A stretch of DNA of 64,000 nucleotides from Cryobacterium suzukii (GCF_004403185.1 NZ_SOHJ01000003.1:186001-250000); one strand, 5' to 3'. Shown: positions 8,709 to 18,333, numbered from the stretch's first letter. The notes: generated from the letters alone by a model not told the origin. Made by a program: numbers and translations.

Positions 8709-9950
8709 CTAGTACGCCTTGTCGATGAGGAACTTGCCGTCTTCCACCCGAAGCACGGCCAGGCCAGTCAGGCCGGTTGAGCCATGCACCTCCGGAGTGA
8801 AGGTGAAGATACCGTTCACGCCGGCAATGTCCTTGGTGTTGCTCTCGAGGGAGTCGCGGATAGCGTCTCGTCGCTCCTGGACGCTTGTAGCGCTCTGGTC
8901 CATTGCCGAGACGGCATTGGCGAACAGAATGGAGGCGTCCCACGCGCTGCCGGCATACTGACCGGGAACCTCTGTGTACTTCGCTGTGTACTTCGTCACG
9001 AAGTCCTGCGTGACCTCATATTGCGGGTCGTCAGGTTTCATCGTGCTGGCAGCTAGAACCTTGGAACCCTGCAACAGAGTGCCCTCTCCCGCGATACCCG
9101 CGTTCTCGATAAATGTCGGCGATCCGGCTCCGGGAGAGAAGAGGAGCGCGGGATCGAAGTTGAGCGACTCGGCATTCTTGGCGATGATGGCGTTCAGTGG
9201 ATTGAGCGCCCAGACCAGGACAACGTCTGGATCGGCGGCCGCCACCTTGGTGAGTTGAGCCGTGACATCTGTTGCTGCGGGCTCAAAGACCTCGCTGGCC
9301 ACAAGGTCGAATTTGTAGTCGCTGCTGGCAGCTTCAATCAAATTCGCTGCGTCCTGACCGTAGCCATTCTGGTAGAGCAATGCGATCTTTTTCCAGCCGC
9401 GCTCCTTGACGAGTTCCAGCTGTGCCTCAAGGGAGAGACCGGTGCCCGTGTACATCTTGAATATGTAGGTCGCCTCACTGGCCGGCGCGATGATCGTTTC
9501 TGCGGAGCCCAGCGAAACAACCGGGATCTTTAGTGATTTGGCGAACGGTTTGAGGGCAATTCCCTCAGCGCTCGCGCTTGGCCCGAGCACGATGTCGACT
9601 TCATCCTGTACGGCCAGCTGACGTAATTGATTGATGGCCGTTGCCGGATCGCTGGCAGTGTCGAGCACCGTCAACTCGACTGGGTGACCATCAATCCCGC
9701 CGTTAGCGTTGACGTCCTCAAAGTACAGGTTGATCGCGTCGCGTTGTGGCGTGCCGACACTCGCGTACGCGCCGGTAAGGGCCAACAGCACGCCGACCTT
9801 GTACGGGGCGGTGTTCGTGGAATCGGGGGCATCGACCGTTCCAGCGCCTGCGTTGGCGCAAGCGGTTGTTCCCATGAGCAACAGGATGCTGGCAGCTGCC
9901 AAGATTGTCGTTCGACGGCCCCCCCGCAGCGTTGATTTCTTCAGATTCAC
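8709..9950 (-). CDS. ABC transporter substrate-binding lipoprotein, branched-chain amino acid type
   Basis: The protein has 413 residues from GTG 9950, supported by GAGGAG about ten bases upstream. A basic N-terminus and hydrophobic core run into MGTTACANAG, with Cys about 32 as the probable lipidation site (the lipobox is not ideal). The mature part is a periplasmic-binding-protein type I fold (Leu/Ile/Val-binding family) with YKVGVLLALTGAYASVG and GVLLALTG-type signatures. In catabolic islands, such proteins often bind aromatic or carboxylic acids rather than amino acids. It is divergent from the permease genes and shares the operator at 10068. Confidence 0.9.
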   Translation of the reverse strand: MNLKKSTLRGGRRTTILAAASILLLMGTTACANAGAGTVDAPDSTNTAPYKVGVLLALTGAYASVGTPQRDAINLYFEDVNANGGIDGHPVELTVLDTASDPATAINQLRQLAVQDEVDIVLGPSASAEGIALKPFAKSLKIPVVSLGSAETIIAPASEATYIFKMYTGTGLSLEAQLELVKERGWKKIALLYQNGYGQDAANLIEAASSDYKFDLVASEVFEPAATDVTAQLTKVAAADPDVVLVWALNPLNAIIAKNAESLNFDPALLFSPGAGSPTFIENAGIAGEGTLLQGSKVLAASTMKPDDPQYEVTQDFVTKYTAKYTEVPGQYAGSAWDASILFANAVSAMDQSATSVQERRDAIRDSLESNTKDIAGVNGIFTFTPEVHGSTGLTGLAVLRVEDGKFLIDKAY

Positions 9951-10065
9951 GGTGCAATTCTCCTCGTGTCGCCGAGCCTTCGGCGGTTGGGAACGCAGTC
10001 CACACTTCATCGTTGAAAGGATCGCTGCTGCTCAGTTGAACAATACGAACACAGGCCCCTTCTTT

Positions 10066-10087
10066 TTGTCAACATGATTGTTGACAA
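10066..10087. promoter_or_regulatory. island operator copy 4, between binding protein and permease genes
   Basis: Nine-base perfect arms TTGTCAACA (10066-10074) and TGTTGACAA (10079-10087) surround TGAT, with the core at 10068-10085. The position between the divergent binding-protein and permease genes would let one site control the whole importer. Confidence 0.82.
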
Positions 10088-10177
10088 TTCATCTTTTCGT
10101 GACTTACGGTTATCGTCACTGGCCAAAGATGGTCGGGCGGAGTCTGTGTGACAGGGCTCCGCGATGAGGAGGTCTCC

Positions 10178-11047
10178 GTGGAAACCGTCATGCAGCTTTT
10201 TCTCACAGCTCTCCCGGCGGGCGCCATTTATGGGGCGTTGGGGGTGGCTTACGTCATCGTGCACAGGATGACCGGCATGGTGAACTTCGCCGTTGGCGAC
10301 ATCGCGGTGGTGGGGGCTTTTGGTGCGGTCGTTGCTTCGGCAGTTCTGCCGCCTATCGGCGCGATCCTCGTCGGCGCGATTTCCGCAGGAGTCGTAAGCG
10401 TCCTCATGTATTTTCTGGCCATCCATCCCTTGCGCAAGCAAGGCCTGATGGTGCAAACCATCGTCACCCTTGGAGTTGGCATCGCTGTACGCTCGGCTCT
10501 GCAACTCGTTTTTGGCACCGGCCCATACCAATTCGCTCCGATTACCGCCGGGCCAGCGATTGAAATCGCCGGCGGGGTAATTTACCGTCAATCGATTTGG
10601 GTCGTCGTGATCACAGTCGCGGCCTACATCGGCCTGGCGTACTTCTTCAATCGAACTTTAACCGGGAAGGCACTGAGCGCGTGTGCCGTTAATCGTTATG
10701 CGGCGGGAATCGTCGGAATCAATCTGGTTGTGATGGCCACCATCGCGTTTGCATTGTCGGGAGCGGTCGCCGGGGTCGTTCTGGCCGCTCAGGTTCCGTC
10801 GTCCTTCATTACCATTGGTGCCGGATTCGCACTGGGCCTCAAGGGGTTTATCGCGGCGATCCTCGGCGGGTTTCACAACATCGGGCTCACTCTCGTCGGT
10901 GGTTTCCTCATCGCGATCGTTGAAACGCTTGCAGCAGTATCCGTCTTCACGGAGCATGCGCCCACCATCGTCTTCTCCCTCCTGATTGTGCTCCTCATTT
11001 TGAGGCCTCAGGGCCTGACCCGAAAGCTGGTGGCCGAGCGTGTTTGA
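10178..11047 (+). CDS. branched-chain-type ABC transporter permease (LivH family)
   Basis: This 289-residue, strongly hydrophobic membrane protein has the LivH pattern GAIYGALGVAYVIVHRMTGMVNFAVGD at the N-terminus and the EAA-like loop region LGLKGFIAAILGGFHN. GTG 10178 is chosen because GAGGAGG lies six bases upstream. Its 3' end overlaps the start of the permease-ATPase fusion by eight bases, indicating tight co-translation. Confidence 0.9.
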   Translation: METVMQLFLTALPAGAIYGALGVAYVIVHRMTGMVNFAVGDIAVVGAFGAVVASAVLPPIGAILVGAISAGVVSVLMYFLAIHPLRKQGLMVQTIVTLGVGIAVRSALQLVFGTGPYQFAPITAGPAIEIAGGVIYRQSIWVVVITVAAYIGLAYFFNRTLTGKALSACAVNRYAAGIVGINLVVMATIAFALSGAVAGVVLAAQVPSSFITIGAGFALGLKGFIAAILGGFHNIGLTLVGGFLIAIVETLAAVSVFTEHAPTIVFSLLIVLLILRPQGLTRKLVAERV

Positions 11048-12992
11048 CTCGTCTGTGAAAGACACCTGCGCAAGACGCCCCCCCGCGGGCATGAGGGTGA
11101 CCTGGCGCACAGCAGTGGGCCCCAGTCTCTGGATCGCGACCGTGATTGCCGTCTCCCAGACCGCGGGACCATACCTTTCCGGTCTCGGGGCGAGCGTCGC
11201 CATTCTCGCCCTTCTCGGGCTGGGGATGATTCTTGTTACCGGGTACGCGGGCCAATTCTCGCTCGCCGTCGGAGCCTTTTATGGAATCGGTGCCTACGGA
11301 AGTGCGCTTCTGACTATCAATTTTGGCTGGCCCGGTCTTTTGGCCGTGGCCGCGAGTGCGGCAATCGCCGCGACCGTCAGCCAGGTGCTGGGGCGTCCAC
11401 TGTTTCGACTTCGCGGTCATTTCCTCGCCATGGGTACGCTCGCATTAACAGAAGTCTTTTACCTTCTGGTGACAAACCTGAAGATCACCAATGGGGCATC
11501 CGGGCTGGGCGGAATCGCCCCCCTGAACCTGTTCGGGATCGACCTCATCAGAACGGATCAGTTCTTCCTTCAGAACTGGCTGATAGTTGGTGTCGTACTC
11601 TGGGGCTGTCTGCGACTCCGCGCGGGCAGGGAAGGTCGCGCGCTAAAGGCGATTAGGGGCAACGAGGTGGCAGCTGCCGCCGCTGGCATCAACATCGCGT
11701 CGTCGAAAACAAGAATTTTCACGGCGTCGGCCATCATTAGCAGCATTGGCGGCTCTCTCTACGCGCACCAGGTCATGTACGTGAATCCTGAGCCATTCGG
11801 AATAGCCACCGCTATCGATGTTCTCGTTATTGCAGTCCTTGGCGGGATGCGCAGTCCGTGGGGCGCCATCGTGGGGGCGATCGCCCTCGAAGCACTGAAC
11901 AAGGGCATTGAGGTGCTGTTGCCCGGGGTGCTCGGGGCAGGAGCGGTCGGTGCCGGGCAGGCACTCATTCTGGGCATCCTCCTGGTGGTCATTTTGATTG
12001 TTCGTCCCGATGGGATCGGTGGCGCGATCGGCGCAGTGGCCAATTATTTCCGGCGCCAGCAGCGGGTGAATGAACCCGAGCCGGCCGCGTCGCGGACGAG
12101 TGAGAAGGAGCAGCCCGTGGGGATGGCCGCGCTGCGCCTCGTGCATGATGAAAACCGCACCGGAATCGCGCCGGGACAAGGTCAGCTCGTTCTGGAGGCG
12201 ATAGGCCTGACCAAACGCTTCGGAGGGGTCACTGCTGTTGACGATGTCTCCCTGCAAATTTTTTCCGGTGAAGTCCTAGCGATCATCGGACCCAACGGCG
12301 CCGGCAAATCGACACTGGTGAATCTGCTGTCGGGAAACCTACCGCCCACGGAGGGTTCCGTCTTTATCGGCGGCGAGGCCACGACGGGGAAACCGGCCTA
12401 TTTGGTCGCCAATCACGGGCTGAGCCGTACGTTTCAAACCGCAGCCCTGTTCGCCGAAATGGATGTTGCCTCGACCGTCAAGGTTGGCGCACACCTGCGA
12501 GGCTCGGTCGGCATGCTCCGTTCGGCTCTGCCGACTGTGGGAGCGCTGCGGGAGGAGCGACGACTCGATGCCGAGGTGTGGGCGGTCCTGGAGCGTCTGG
12601 ACCTCGGGCATCTCGCCGATCGGGAAGCAAACACCCTTTCTCTGGGCCAGCAAAAACAAATCGAGATTGCGCGGGCGCTGGTGGGACGCCCCTCCATTTT
12701 GTTGCTAGATGAGCCCTGCGCCGGCCTTAACAAGGCCGAAAAGAAGAATCTCATGCTGCTCCTGCGGCAGCTGGGTGCCGAAGGTCTCGCCGTACTGGTC
12801 ATCGAGCACGACATGGAGTTCGTCATGAGTAGCGCAGATCGAGTTCAGGTGCTCAATTTCGGTGCAACACTTCGGGTCGGTACTCCAGCCGACATTCAGT
12901 CTGATCCGAGCGTCATCGACGCCTATCTCGGTGTCGCTCATGAAGAGTGTGTGCCCGCCGTAGTTTTAGGTCCCGAGAAAGGTTCCCAGTGA
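11040..12992 (+). CDS. fused ABC permease (LivM) and ATP-binding (LivG) protein
   Basis: This 650-residue fusion has residues 15-340 as a LivM-type permease (LVTGYAGQFSLAVGAFYGIGAYG; LAVLGGMRSPWGAIVGA). After a polar linker at about 340-385, a LivG-type ATPase follows with Walker A GPNGAGKST (about 417), signature LSLGQQKQ (about 533) and Walker B ILLLDEP (about 552). LivM-LivG fusions are known in this importer family. The start is GTG 11040 overlapping the previous gene; ATG 11091 is an alternative. The next ATPase gene begins within its stop codon. Confidence 0.9.
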   Translation: MFDSSVKDTCARRPPAGMRVTWRTAVGPSLWIATVIAVSQTAGPYLSGLGASVAILALLGLGMILVTGYAGQFSLAVGAFYGIGAYGSALLTINFGWPGLLAVAASAAIAATVSQVLGRPLFRLRGHFLAMGTLALTEVFYLLVTNLKITNGASGLGGIAPLNLFGIDLIRTDQFFLQNWLIVGVVLWGCLRLRAGREGRALKAIRGNEVAAAAAGINIASSKTRIFTASAIISSIGGSLYAHQVMYVNPEPFGIATAIDVLVIAVLGGMRSPWGAIVGAIALEALNKGIEVLLPGVLGAGAVGAGQALILGILLVVILIVRPDGIGGAIGAVANYFRRQQRVNEPEPAASRTSEKEQPVGMAALRLVHDENRTGIAPGQGQLVLEAIGLTKRFGGVTAVDDVSLQIFSGEVLAIIGPNGAGKSTLVNLLSGNLPPTEGSVFIGGEATTGKPAYLVANHGLSRTFQTAALFAEMDVASTVKVGAHLRGSVGMLRSALPTVGALREERRLDAEVWAVLERLDLGHLADREANTLSLGQQKQIEIARALVGRPSILLLDEPCAGLNKAEKKNLMLLLRQLGAEGLAVLVIEHDMEFVMSSADRVQVLNFGATLRVGTPADIQSDPSVIDAYLGVAHEECVPAVVLGPEKGSQ

Positions 12993-13738
12993 TGAGTGCA
13001 ATCCTGCGAGTGAGTAACCTCCGCTTCTCCTATGGCAGAACGGAAGTTCTGCACGGTGTGTCGTTGTACGCCGACGAAGGTGAAATCGTGACGATCATTG
13101 GGCCAAATGGTGCAGGCAAGAGCACCCTCCTGAACGTCGTGGCGCGATCTCACCGGCTGCGGTCTGGCGAAGTCTCGCTGGGCGCCACGGACACAGCAGC
13201 ATTTTCCCAGGCCGCCGTTGTGAAGCACGGGTGTGTGCTCGTACCCGAGGGGCGACAGGTGTTCTCGTCGCTGACAGTGCGAGACAACCTCGTGCTCGGC
13301 GGATTCACTGACCGACGTGCCAATCGCAAAAGGCTCATGGAGGACGTGTTCTCTGTCTTTCCCCGACTCGAAGAACGTTCTGCTCAGCTCGCGGGCACTC
13401 TGAGTGGTGGGGAACAGCAAATGCTGGCGATTGGTCGCGCCATCATGAGCCAACCTACCGTGATGTTACTGGACGAGCCGAGCCTTGGCCTGGCTCCCCA
13501 GATGACGGCTCGGATCATGGCCGTGCTGGGCGAGCTTCGCGAGCGGAATGGCCTGACCATTGTTCTCGTCGAACAGAACGCCCACGCAGCCCTCGAACTT
13601 GCCGACCGTGGCTACCTGCTGAGCGGAGGGGCGATGGTGCTTGAGGGTACGGCTGAGAAACTTCGTGCCGACAAGACAATCCAACATGTTTATCTCGGGG
13701 CCTCCCCGGATGCCGATCCGGTGCCAGCCACGGGTTAG
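12992..13738 (+). CDS. ABC transporter ATP-binding protein (LivF family)
   Basis: The protein has 248 residues with Walker A GPNGAGKST, the LivF-typical VPEGRQVFSSLTVRDNL, signature LSGGEQQM and Walker B VMLLDEPSLGL. ATG 12992 overlaps the stop of the fusion gene by one base. It completes the importer: binding protein, permease, permease-ATPase and second ATPase. Its stop meets the stop of the convergent crotonase gene. Confidence 0.93.
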   Translation: MSAILRVSNLRFSYGRTEVLHGVSLYADEGEIVTIIGPNGAGKSTLLNVVARSHRLRSGEVSLGATDTAAFSQAAVVKHGCVLVPEGRQVFSSLTVRDNLVLGGFTDRRANRKRLMEDVFSVFPRLEERSAQLAGTLSGGEQQMLAIGRAIMSQPTVMLLDEPSLGLAPQMTARIMAVLGELRERNGLTIVLVEQNAHAALELADRGYLLSGGAMVLEGTAEKLRADKTIQHVYLGASPDADPVPATG

Positions 13739-14514
13739 CTGCCCTCCCAAACCGGCGCGCGCTTTTCGGCGAATGCCGTTGCACCCTCGGCGGCGTCGCG
13801 CGTCGCAAAAATCACCTCGAGTGATTCGCGCTGCTTCGACCACCGCTCGGCGACAGTCCAGTCTGGCGACTCGGTCAGAATTTTCTTGCTTTCGCGCAGC
13901 GCGAGCGGAGCGTTTTGAGAGATCTCGTGCGCGAGGGTCTGGGCTACCGCGAGGCTCTGGCCAACAGGTGCGACCCGGTTCACGAGACCCCACCGGTGCG
14001 CTTCGGCCGCGGACATGTTCTTTCCCGTGAGTACGTATTCCATCGCAATCTGCGGCGGTACCCGAGTGCCGAAACGGGTGAGTCCGCCCGAGCCGGCGAT
14101 CAAGCCACGGCGCACCTCTGGCAGCCCGAACTGCGCCTTCTCTGACGCCACGACCAGGTCGCATGCCAGTACGAGTTCGAATCCGCCCGCGAGTGCATAG
14201 CCCTCTACGGCTGCAATGATCGGTTTTCGGGGTGGCTGCTGCGTGAACCCCCCGAAACCCCTCCCCGCCGCTTCCGGACGCTCGCCGCGCAGGAAACTCT
14301 TCAGATCCATCCCAGAACAGAATGATGCGCCAGTGCCGGTGAGGATTCCGACTGCCAGCGAATCGTCAGCATCGAACAGGTCGACTGCCTCGGCGATCGC
14401 CCTGCTCATTGCGCTATTTACGGCATTGTGCGCCAGGGGTCGATTGAGTGTGATGGTGAGAACGCCTCCGTCGATGCCCGTGAGCACCTCAGCGCCTTCG
14501 ATAGGTATGCCCAT
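13735..14514 (-). CDS. enoyl-CoA hydratase/isomerase family protein
   Basis: This 259-residue crotonase-fold protein has the oxyanion-hole segments SFCSGMDL and YALAGGFELVLACD. Glutamates sit at both hydratase positions (AGGFE and GLPEVRRGL), so hydratase activity is possible. It is divergent from the 3-hydroxyacyl-CoA dehydrogenase operon, and the operator at 14573 lies 59 bases upstream of its ATG. A beta-oxidation step in the island pathway is likely. Confidence 0.9.
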   Translation of the reverse strand: MGIPIEGAEVLTGIDGGVLTITLNRPLAHNAVNSAMSRAIAEAVDLFDADDSLAVGILTGTGASFCSGMDLKSFLRGERPEAAGRGFGGFTQQPPRKPIIAAVEGYALAGGFELVLACDLVVASEKAQFGLPEVRRGLIAGSGGLTRFGTRVPPQIAMEYVLTGKNMSAAEAHRWGLVNRVAPVGQSLAVAQTLAHEISQNAPLALRESKKILTESPDWTVAERWSKQRESLEVIFATRDAAEGATAFAEKRAPVWEGS

Positions 14515-14572
14515 CCGTGATTCTCCAGAACGTTAGGTAGGAATTCTTCGCCGCCCGTTGACGGCAATTGGC

Positions 14573-14590
14573 GTCAACGAGTATGTTGAC
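14573..14590. promoter_or_regulatory. island operator copy 5 (GTCAAC-N6-GTTGAC)
   Basis: Perfect arms at 14573-14578 and 14585-14590. An extra GTTGAC half-site is at 14557-14562. It is located between the divergent crotonase gene and the 3-hydroxyacyl-CoA dehydrogenase gene. Confidence 0.82.
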
Positions 14591-14630
14591 TGAGAGCGTA
14601 TTGCATTCGAACACTGACGTTAGGAATGAA

Positions 14631-15491
14631 ATGACAACCCTCGTTTCAGGGCACCAACCGCGGGCCGCCGTTATTGGCGGTGGCACGATGGGCGCGGGTA
14701 TTGCTTATACTCTCGCAGTTGCCTCTCACGAAGTTTGGGTCGTCGAGCCAAGTCTCGAGCGAGTCGACCAGTTGACCCGCGAGATCGAAGCCGTGGCTGC
14801 TGCGGGAGTTGAGCGTGGCAAGCTGCAGACCAAGGATATGCAGCGAATCGCCCGCGATATTCATCACGTGACGAGGATCGCTGACTTACCGCTCGGTCTC
14901 GACGTCATTATCGAGACTGTTCCTGAACGGCAGGAACTCAAACTTGAAGTCCTCCGCGAAGCGGAGTCACGAAATCCGCTTCTGCTGGGCAGTAACACCA
15001 GCGCGCTGTCGATCACGGAGCTGGCCGTTGGATTGGACCGCCCCGAAGCCTTCCTGGGCATGCACTTCTTTAACCCGGTGTGGTCACTCGCGCTGGTCGA
15101 GGTAGTGCGGGGCAAGCAAACTTCCGCCGACACGGTGGAAGCCGCGCTGGCCATCGTCAAGGCCATCGGTAAGCAGTCAGCCGTCGTGAACGATTCGCCG
15201 GGATTTGCGACCAGCCGCCTCGATGTGTGCCTCGCGCTGGAGGCCATTCGAATGCTGGAGGAGGGCGTGGCAGAGGCGGCCGATATCGATCGCGCGGCCG
15301 AACTCGCCTACCGGCATCCGGTGGGGCCGCTGCGATTGAGCGATATCGTCGGCCTCGATGTGCGGTTGGACATTGCGCGGGGCCTCACCGAAAAACTCGG
15401 CCCCAGGTTCACTCCTCCAGCCCTCCTGATCGCCAAGGTTGAAGCCGGCGAACTCGGTAAAAAGACCGGTAAGGGTTTCTACGATTGGTAG
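14631..15491 (+). CDS. 3-hydroxyacyl-CoA dehydrogenase (NAD)
   Basis: The protein has 286 residues from ATG 14631. The frame is open further upstream, but that part contains the operator, and AGGA lies near 14618. The N-terminal Rossmann motif is VIGGGTMGAGIA, the catalytic region HFFNPVWSLALVEVV, and the C-terminal domain ends KKTGKGFYDW as in single-domain HADHs. It is the first gene of the run HADH - acyl-CoA dehydrogenase - acyl-CoA ligase - NTF2-like - esterase. Confidence 0.92.
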   Translation: MTTLVSGHQPRAAVIGGGTMGAGIAYTLAVASHEVWVVEPSLERVDQLTREIEAVAAAGVERGKLQTKDMQRIARDIHHVTRIADLPLGLDVIIETVPERQELKLEVLREAESRNPLLLGSNTSALSITELAVGLDRPEAFLGMHFFNPVWSLALVEVVRGKQTSADTVEAALAIVKAIGKQSAVVNDSPGFATSRLDVCLALEAIRMLEEGVAEAADIDRAAELAYRHPVGPLRLSDIVGLDVRLDIARGLTEKLGPRFTPPALLIAKVEAGELGKKTGKGFYDW

Positions 15492-15548
15492 ATCCGCCCA
15501 ACAAGTAGAACGTCGAATAATTTGAACGACAAACAATGGAGTCCGTCG

Positions 15549-16727
15549 ATGAGTGTTGGCAGCGTTACAAATCTTGTTGTAGATCAGAGTGATGAGCAGC
15601 AGTCCTTGCGCGAAAACGTGAGTGCGCTCGTGGGCAAGTTCGGCCGCAAATACTTTCAGGAAGTTGTTCGCAAGGGTGAAAAGCCCGACGAGCTGTGGAA
15701 GGCACTCGGCGACGCCGGCTATCTGGGCGTGCACATCTCCGAGGAAAACGGCGGTGGCGGTGGTGGATTGGCCGATCTGGCCATTGTGATCGAGGAGACG
15801 TCGGCCGCGGGGTGTCCCGTCTTCATGATTGTTATTTCGCCGGCCATTTGTGGCACGCTGCTCGATTCGCACGGTTCGCCAGAGCAGAAGGCCGCCTGGC
15901 TTCCCGGCATTGCCAGCGGTGAGCTCAAGATGGCCTTCGCGATTACCGAACCCGACGCCGGCTCCAATACACACCGCATCACGACGACCGCCACGCCGAC
16001 CGACACGGGCTGGACCGTCACGGGACAGAAGTATTGGACTTCGGGAATCGACGAGGCAGACGCGGTTCTGGTCGTCGCGCGCTCCGCCGAAGCTGACGCC
16101 ACTGGGCGTCATCCTCTCTCCCTCTTTATCGTGCCAAAGGATGCCCCCGGCCTTAGTTTCACGCCGATCGATTCGGCCCTCATGATGCCGGAAAAGCAGT
16201 TCACGGTCTTCTTTGACGATGTGCAGGTGTCACACAGCGCCGTCGTAGGTGGCGCTGGCGGGGGGCTCAAGACAGTATTTGCGGCGCTGAATCCGGAACG
16301 GGTGGCAGCGGCTTCTGTCGCCAACGGAATCGCCCGCTACGCCATTGATCGAGGGGCCGCCTATGCCAGGGACCGCACGGTGTGGGACGTACCGATCGGA
16401 ACGCACCAAGGCGTCTCGCATCCGCTGGCCAAAGCGCACATTGACCTGCAAATGGCCCGGTTGATAACCATGCGTGCGGCCGAGATCTACGACGCCGGCG
16501 GTGACGCTGGTGACACGGCCAATATGGCCAAGTATGCCGCCGGAGAGTCAGCCATCGCGGCCCTGGATCACGCGATCCAAATTCACGGTGGTAATGGCCT
16601 CTCGAACGAGTACGGATTGACCGACCTGTGGTTCGTGGCTCGCATGTTTAGAACAGCACCGGTCAGTAAAGAAATGATCCTCAACCATGTGGCAAGCCAC
16701 AGCCTCGGCCTGCCGAAAAGTTACTGA
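15549..16727 (+). CDS. acyl-CoA dehydrogenase family protein (unusual active-site C-terminus)
   Basis: This 392-residue flavoprotein has MAFAITEPDAGSNTHRI, YWTSGIDEAD and HGGNGLSNEYGL. ATG 15549 is preceded by GGAG eight bases upstream. In many relatives the catalytic base is the Glu of an EGT motif after this point; here the equivalent stretch reads ARMFRTAPVSKEMI, so the base must be elsewhere or the reaction differs. It would oxidise the acyl-CoA formed by the neighbouring ligase and pass electrons to ETF (genes near 30-32 kb). Confidence 0.9.
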   Translation: MSVGSVTNLVVDQSDEQQSLRENVSALVGKFGRKYFQEVVRKGEKPDELWKALGDAGYLGVHISEENGGGGGGLADLAIVIEETSAAGCPVFMIVISPAICGTLLDSHGSPEQKAAWLPGIASGELKMAFAITEPDAGSNTHRITTTATPTDTGWTVTGQKYWTSGIDEADAVLVVARSAEADATGRHPLSLFIVPKDAPGLSFTPIDSALMMPEKQFTVFFDDVQVSHSAVVGGAGGGLKTVFAALNPERVAAASVANGIARYAIDRGAAYARDRTVWDVPIGTHQGVSHPLAKAHIDLQMARLITMRAAEIYDAGGDAGDTANMAKYAAGESAIAALDHAIQIHGGNGLSNEYGLTDLWFVARMFRTAPVSKEMILNHVASHSLGLPKSY

Positions 16728-16740
16728 GGAGACGCGTTCC

Positions 16741-18333
16741 GTGAATAGCACTCTGTCGTCCCTATTGTCGTCCCTCGCACGCGAACATGGCGGCGCCCCG
16801 GCGCTCACGCTCGGCGAGCGAACCATCACTTTTTCGGAGCTGGATTCGACTGCGTCGCTCGTGGCGGACGCGCTCACGGCGGCTCAGATTCAGCCCGGAG
16901 ATCGGGTCGCAATTCTCGACAAGAATTCGATTGAATACTTTGAGGTCTTGTTCGGCGCAGGACGGGCCGGTGCGGTCGTGGTGGGCGTGAATTATCGCCT
17001 CTGCGCGCAGGAGATCCGCACACTTATCCTTGACTCGCGCCCCAGGGTGCTCTTCGTGAGCCCTGACCTCGAGCATCTCAGTGCAGAACTCGGGGCTGAC
17101 CTACTGGAAGGGCTGACCATTGTCAGGCTGGGGCCGGACTTCGAGATCTGGTGCCAGGCCGCCGCGCAGACTGCCGGAGCGTGGCGACCGGACGCCACCG
17201 TTGCCGAAGATGACGTGGTCTTGCAGATGTATAGTTCCGGCACGACCGGGCTGCCGAAGGGCGTGATGCTCACGCATCGCAACCTATCGTTCACTCCGAG
17301 AATGGGCAGAGAGTTCTACGGCATGCACCAGGAGACCGTGAACCTGTTGACGTCGCCGCTGTTTCATATCGGCGGAGCTGGCTATGCGCTCACAACGCTC
17401 GGGCAGGGAGGACACACCATCCTCGTGCGAGACTTCGTTGCCTCTGCCGTCCTCGAGGACATTCAGCGACACCGAGTCACCAACATGTTCCTGGTGCCCG
17501 CAACGATAGACATGTTGATCGCCGAGAGCAAGAACCGTGAGTACGACCTGTCGAGTATCGCTCTGATTGCCTATGGGGGGGCGCCCATCACCATCCAGCA
17601 GCTTCTGGCCGCCTTCGCCGCGTTCGACTGCGACTTCATGGCCGTCTATGGAATGACCGAGGCGGCTGGAACAGTAACCTGTTTGCCGCCCTCTGATCAT
17701 GAACTGAACGGCGAGCGCAGTCACCTGTTGGGTTCCATCGGCAAGTCTTTGCCGTGGCATGAGATTCGCATTATCGATCCGGCAACGGGATTGGAAGCCC
17801 GGTCCGGACTCGTCGGAGAAGTCTGCATCCGCTCCGAGCAAAACATGGCCGGCTACTGGAATCAACCTGAGATGACGAAGGAAGCCCTCGATGCCGACGG
17901 CTGGTTGCATACCGGCGACGCCGGGTATTGCGATGGGGAGGGCTATATATTTTTGAAGGATCGGATCAAGGACATGATCATCTCCGGCGGGGAAAATATC
18001 TACTCCATCGAAGTTGAGAACGTCCTGATGCAGCATCCGGATGTTCGTGAAGTTGCCGTCATCGGAATTCCGCACGAAAAGTGGGGCGAGACCGTGCGTG
18101 CCATGGTTGTTCCTGTCGCTGGGCGGGTGGTGACCGAGGTCGAAATCGTGGAATTTTGTCGCAGCAGCCTGGCGCGATACAAGTGCCCGACAACCGTTCA
18201 ATTCATTGACGCCCTCCCGCGGAATGCATCGGGCAAGCTCCTCAAGCGCGTGCTGCGGGAGAATGCTCTCGAACCCGAGAATCCGCAAATCGTCCCCAAC
18301 CTCGCGTCCAGCTCAAGCGCGGTGCGCTCGTGA
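16741..18333 (+). CDS. acyl-CoA synthetase (AMP-forming, class I adenylate-forming family)
   Basis: The protein has 530 residues with the phosphate loop YSSGTTGLPKGV (about 164-175), the adenine motif YGMTEAAG, the hinge/aspartate region DGWLHTGDAGYCDGEGYIFLKDRIKD and the C-terminal lysine in ASGKLLKR. GTG 16741 has GAGGAG directly after the previous stop. It should activate a carboxylic acid intermediate to its CoA thioester. The gene overlaps the next by GTGA. Confidence 0.92.
   Translation: MNSTLSSLLSSLAREHGGAPALTLGERTITFSELDSTASLVADALTAAQIQPGDRVAILDKNSIEYFEVLFGAGRAGAVVVGVNYRLCAQEIRTLILDSRPRVLFVSPDLEHLSAELGADLLEGLTIVRLGPDFEIWCQAAAQTAGAWRPDATVAEDDVVLQMYSSGTTGLPKGVMLTHRNLSFTPRMGREFYGMHQETVNLLTSPLFHIGGAGYALTTLGQGGHTILVRDFVASAVLEDIQRHRVTNMFLVPATIDMLIAESKNREYDLSSIALIAYGGAPITIQQLLAAFAAFDCDFMAVYGMTEAAGTVTCLPPSDHELNGERSHLLGSIGKSLPWHEIRIIDPATGLEARSGLVGEVCIRSEQNMAGYWNQPEMTKEALDADGWLHTGDAGYCDGEGYIFLKDRIKDMIISGGENIYSIEVENVLMQHPDVREVAVIGIPHEKWGETVRAMVVPVAGRVVTEVEIVEFCRSSLARYKCPTTVQFIDALPRNASGKLLKRVLRENALEPENPQIVPNLASSSSAVRS

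Noticed and set aside
14557..14578. GTTGAC ... GTCAAC outward-facing pair as a further operator
   Set aside because: Half-site order is opposite to the consensus and the spacer is 10 bases; treated as an accessory half-site of the copy at 14573.
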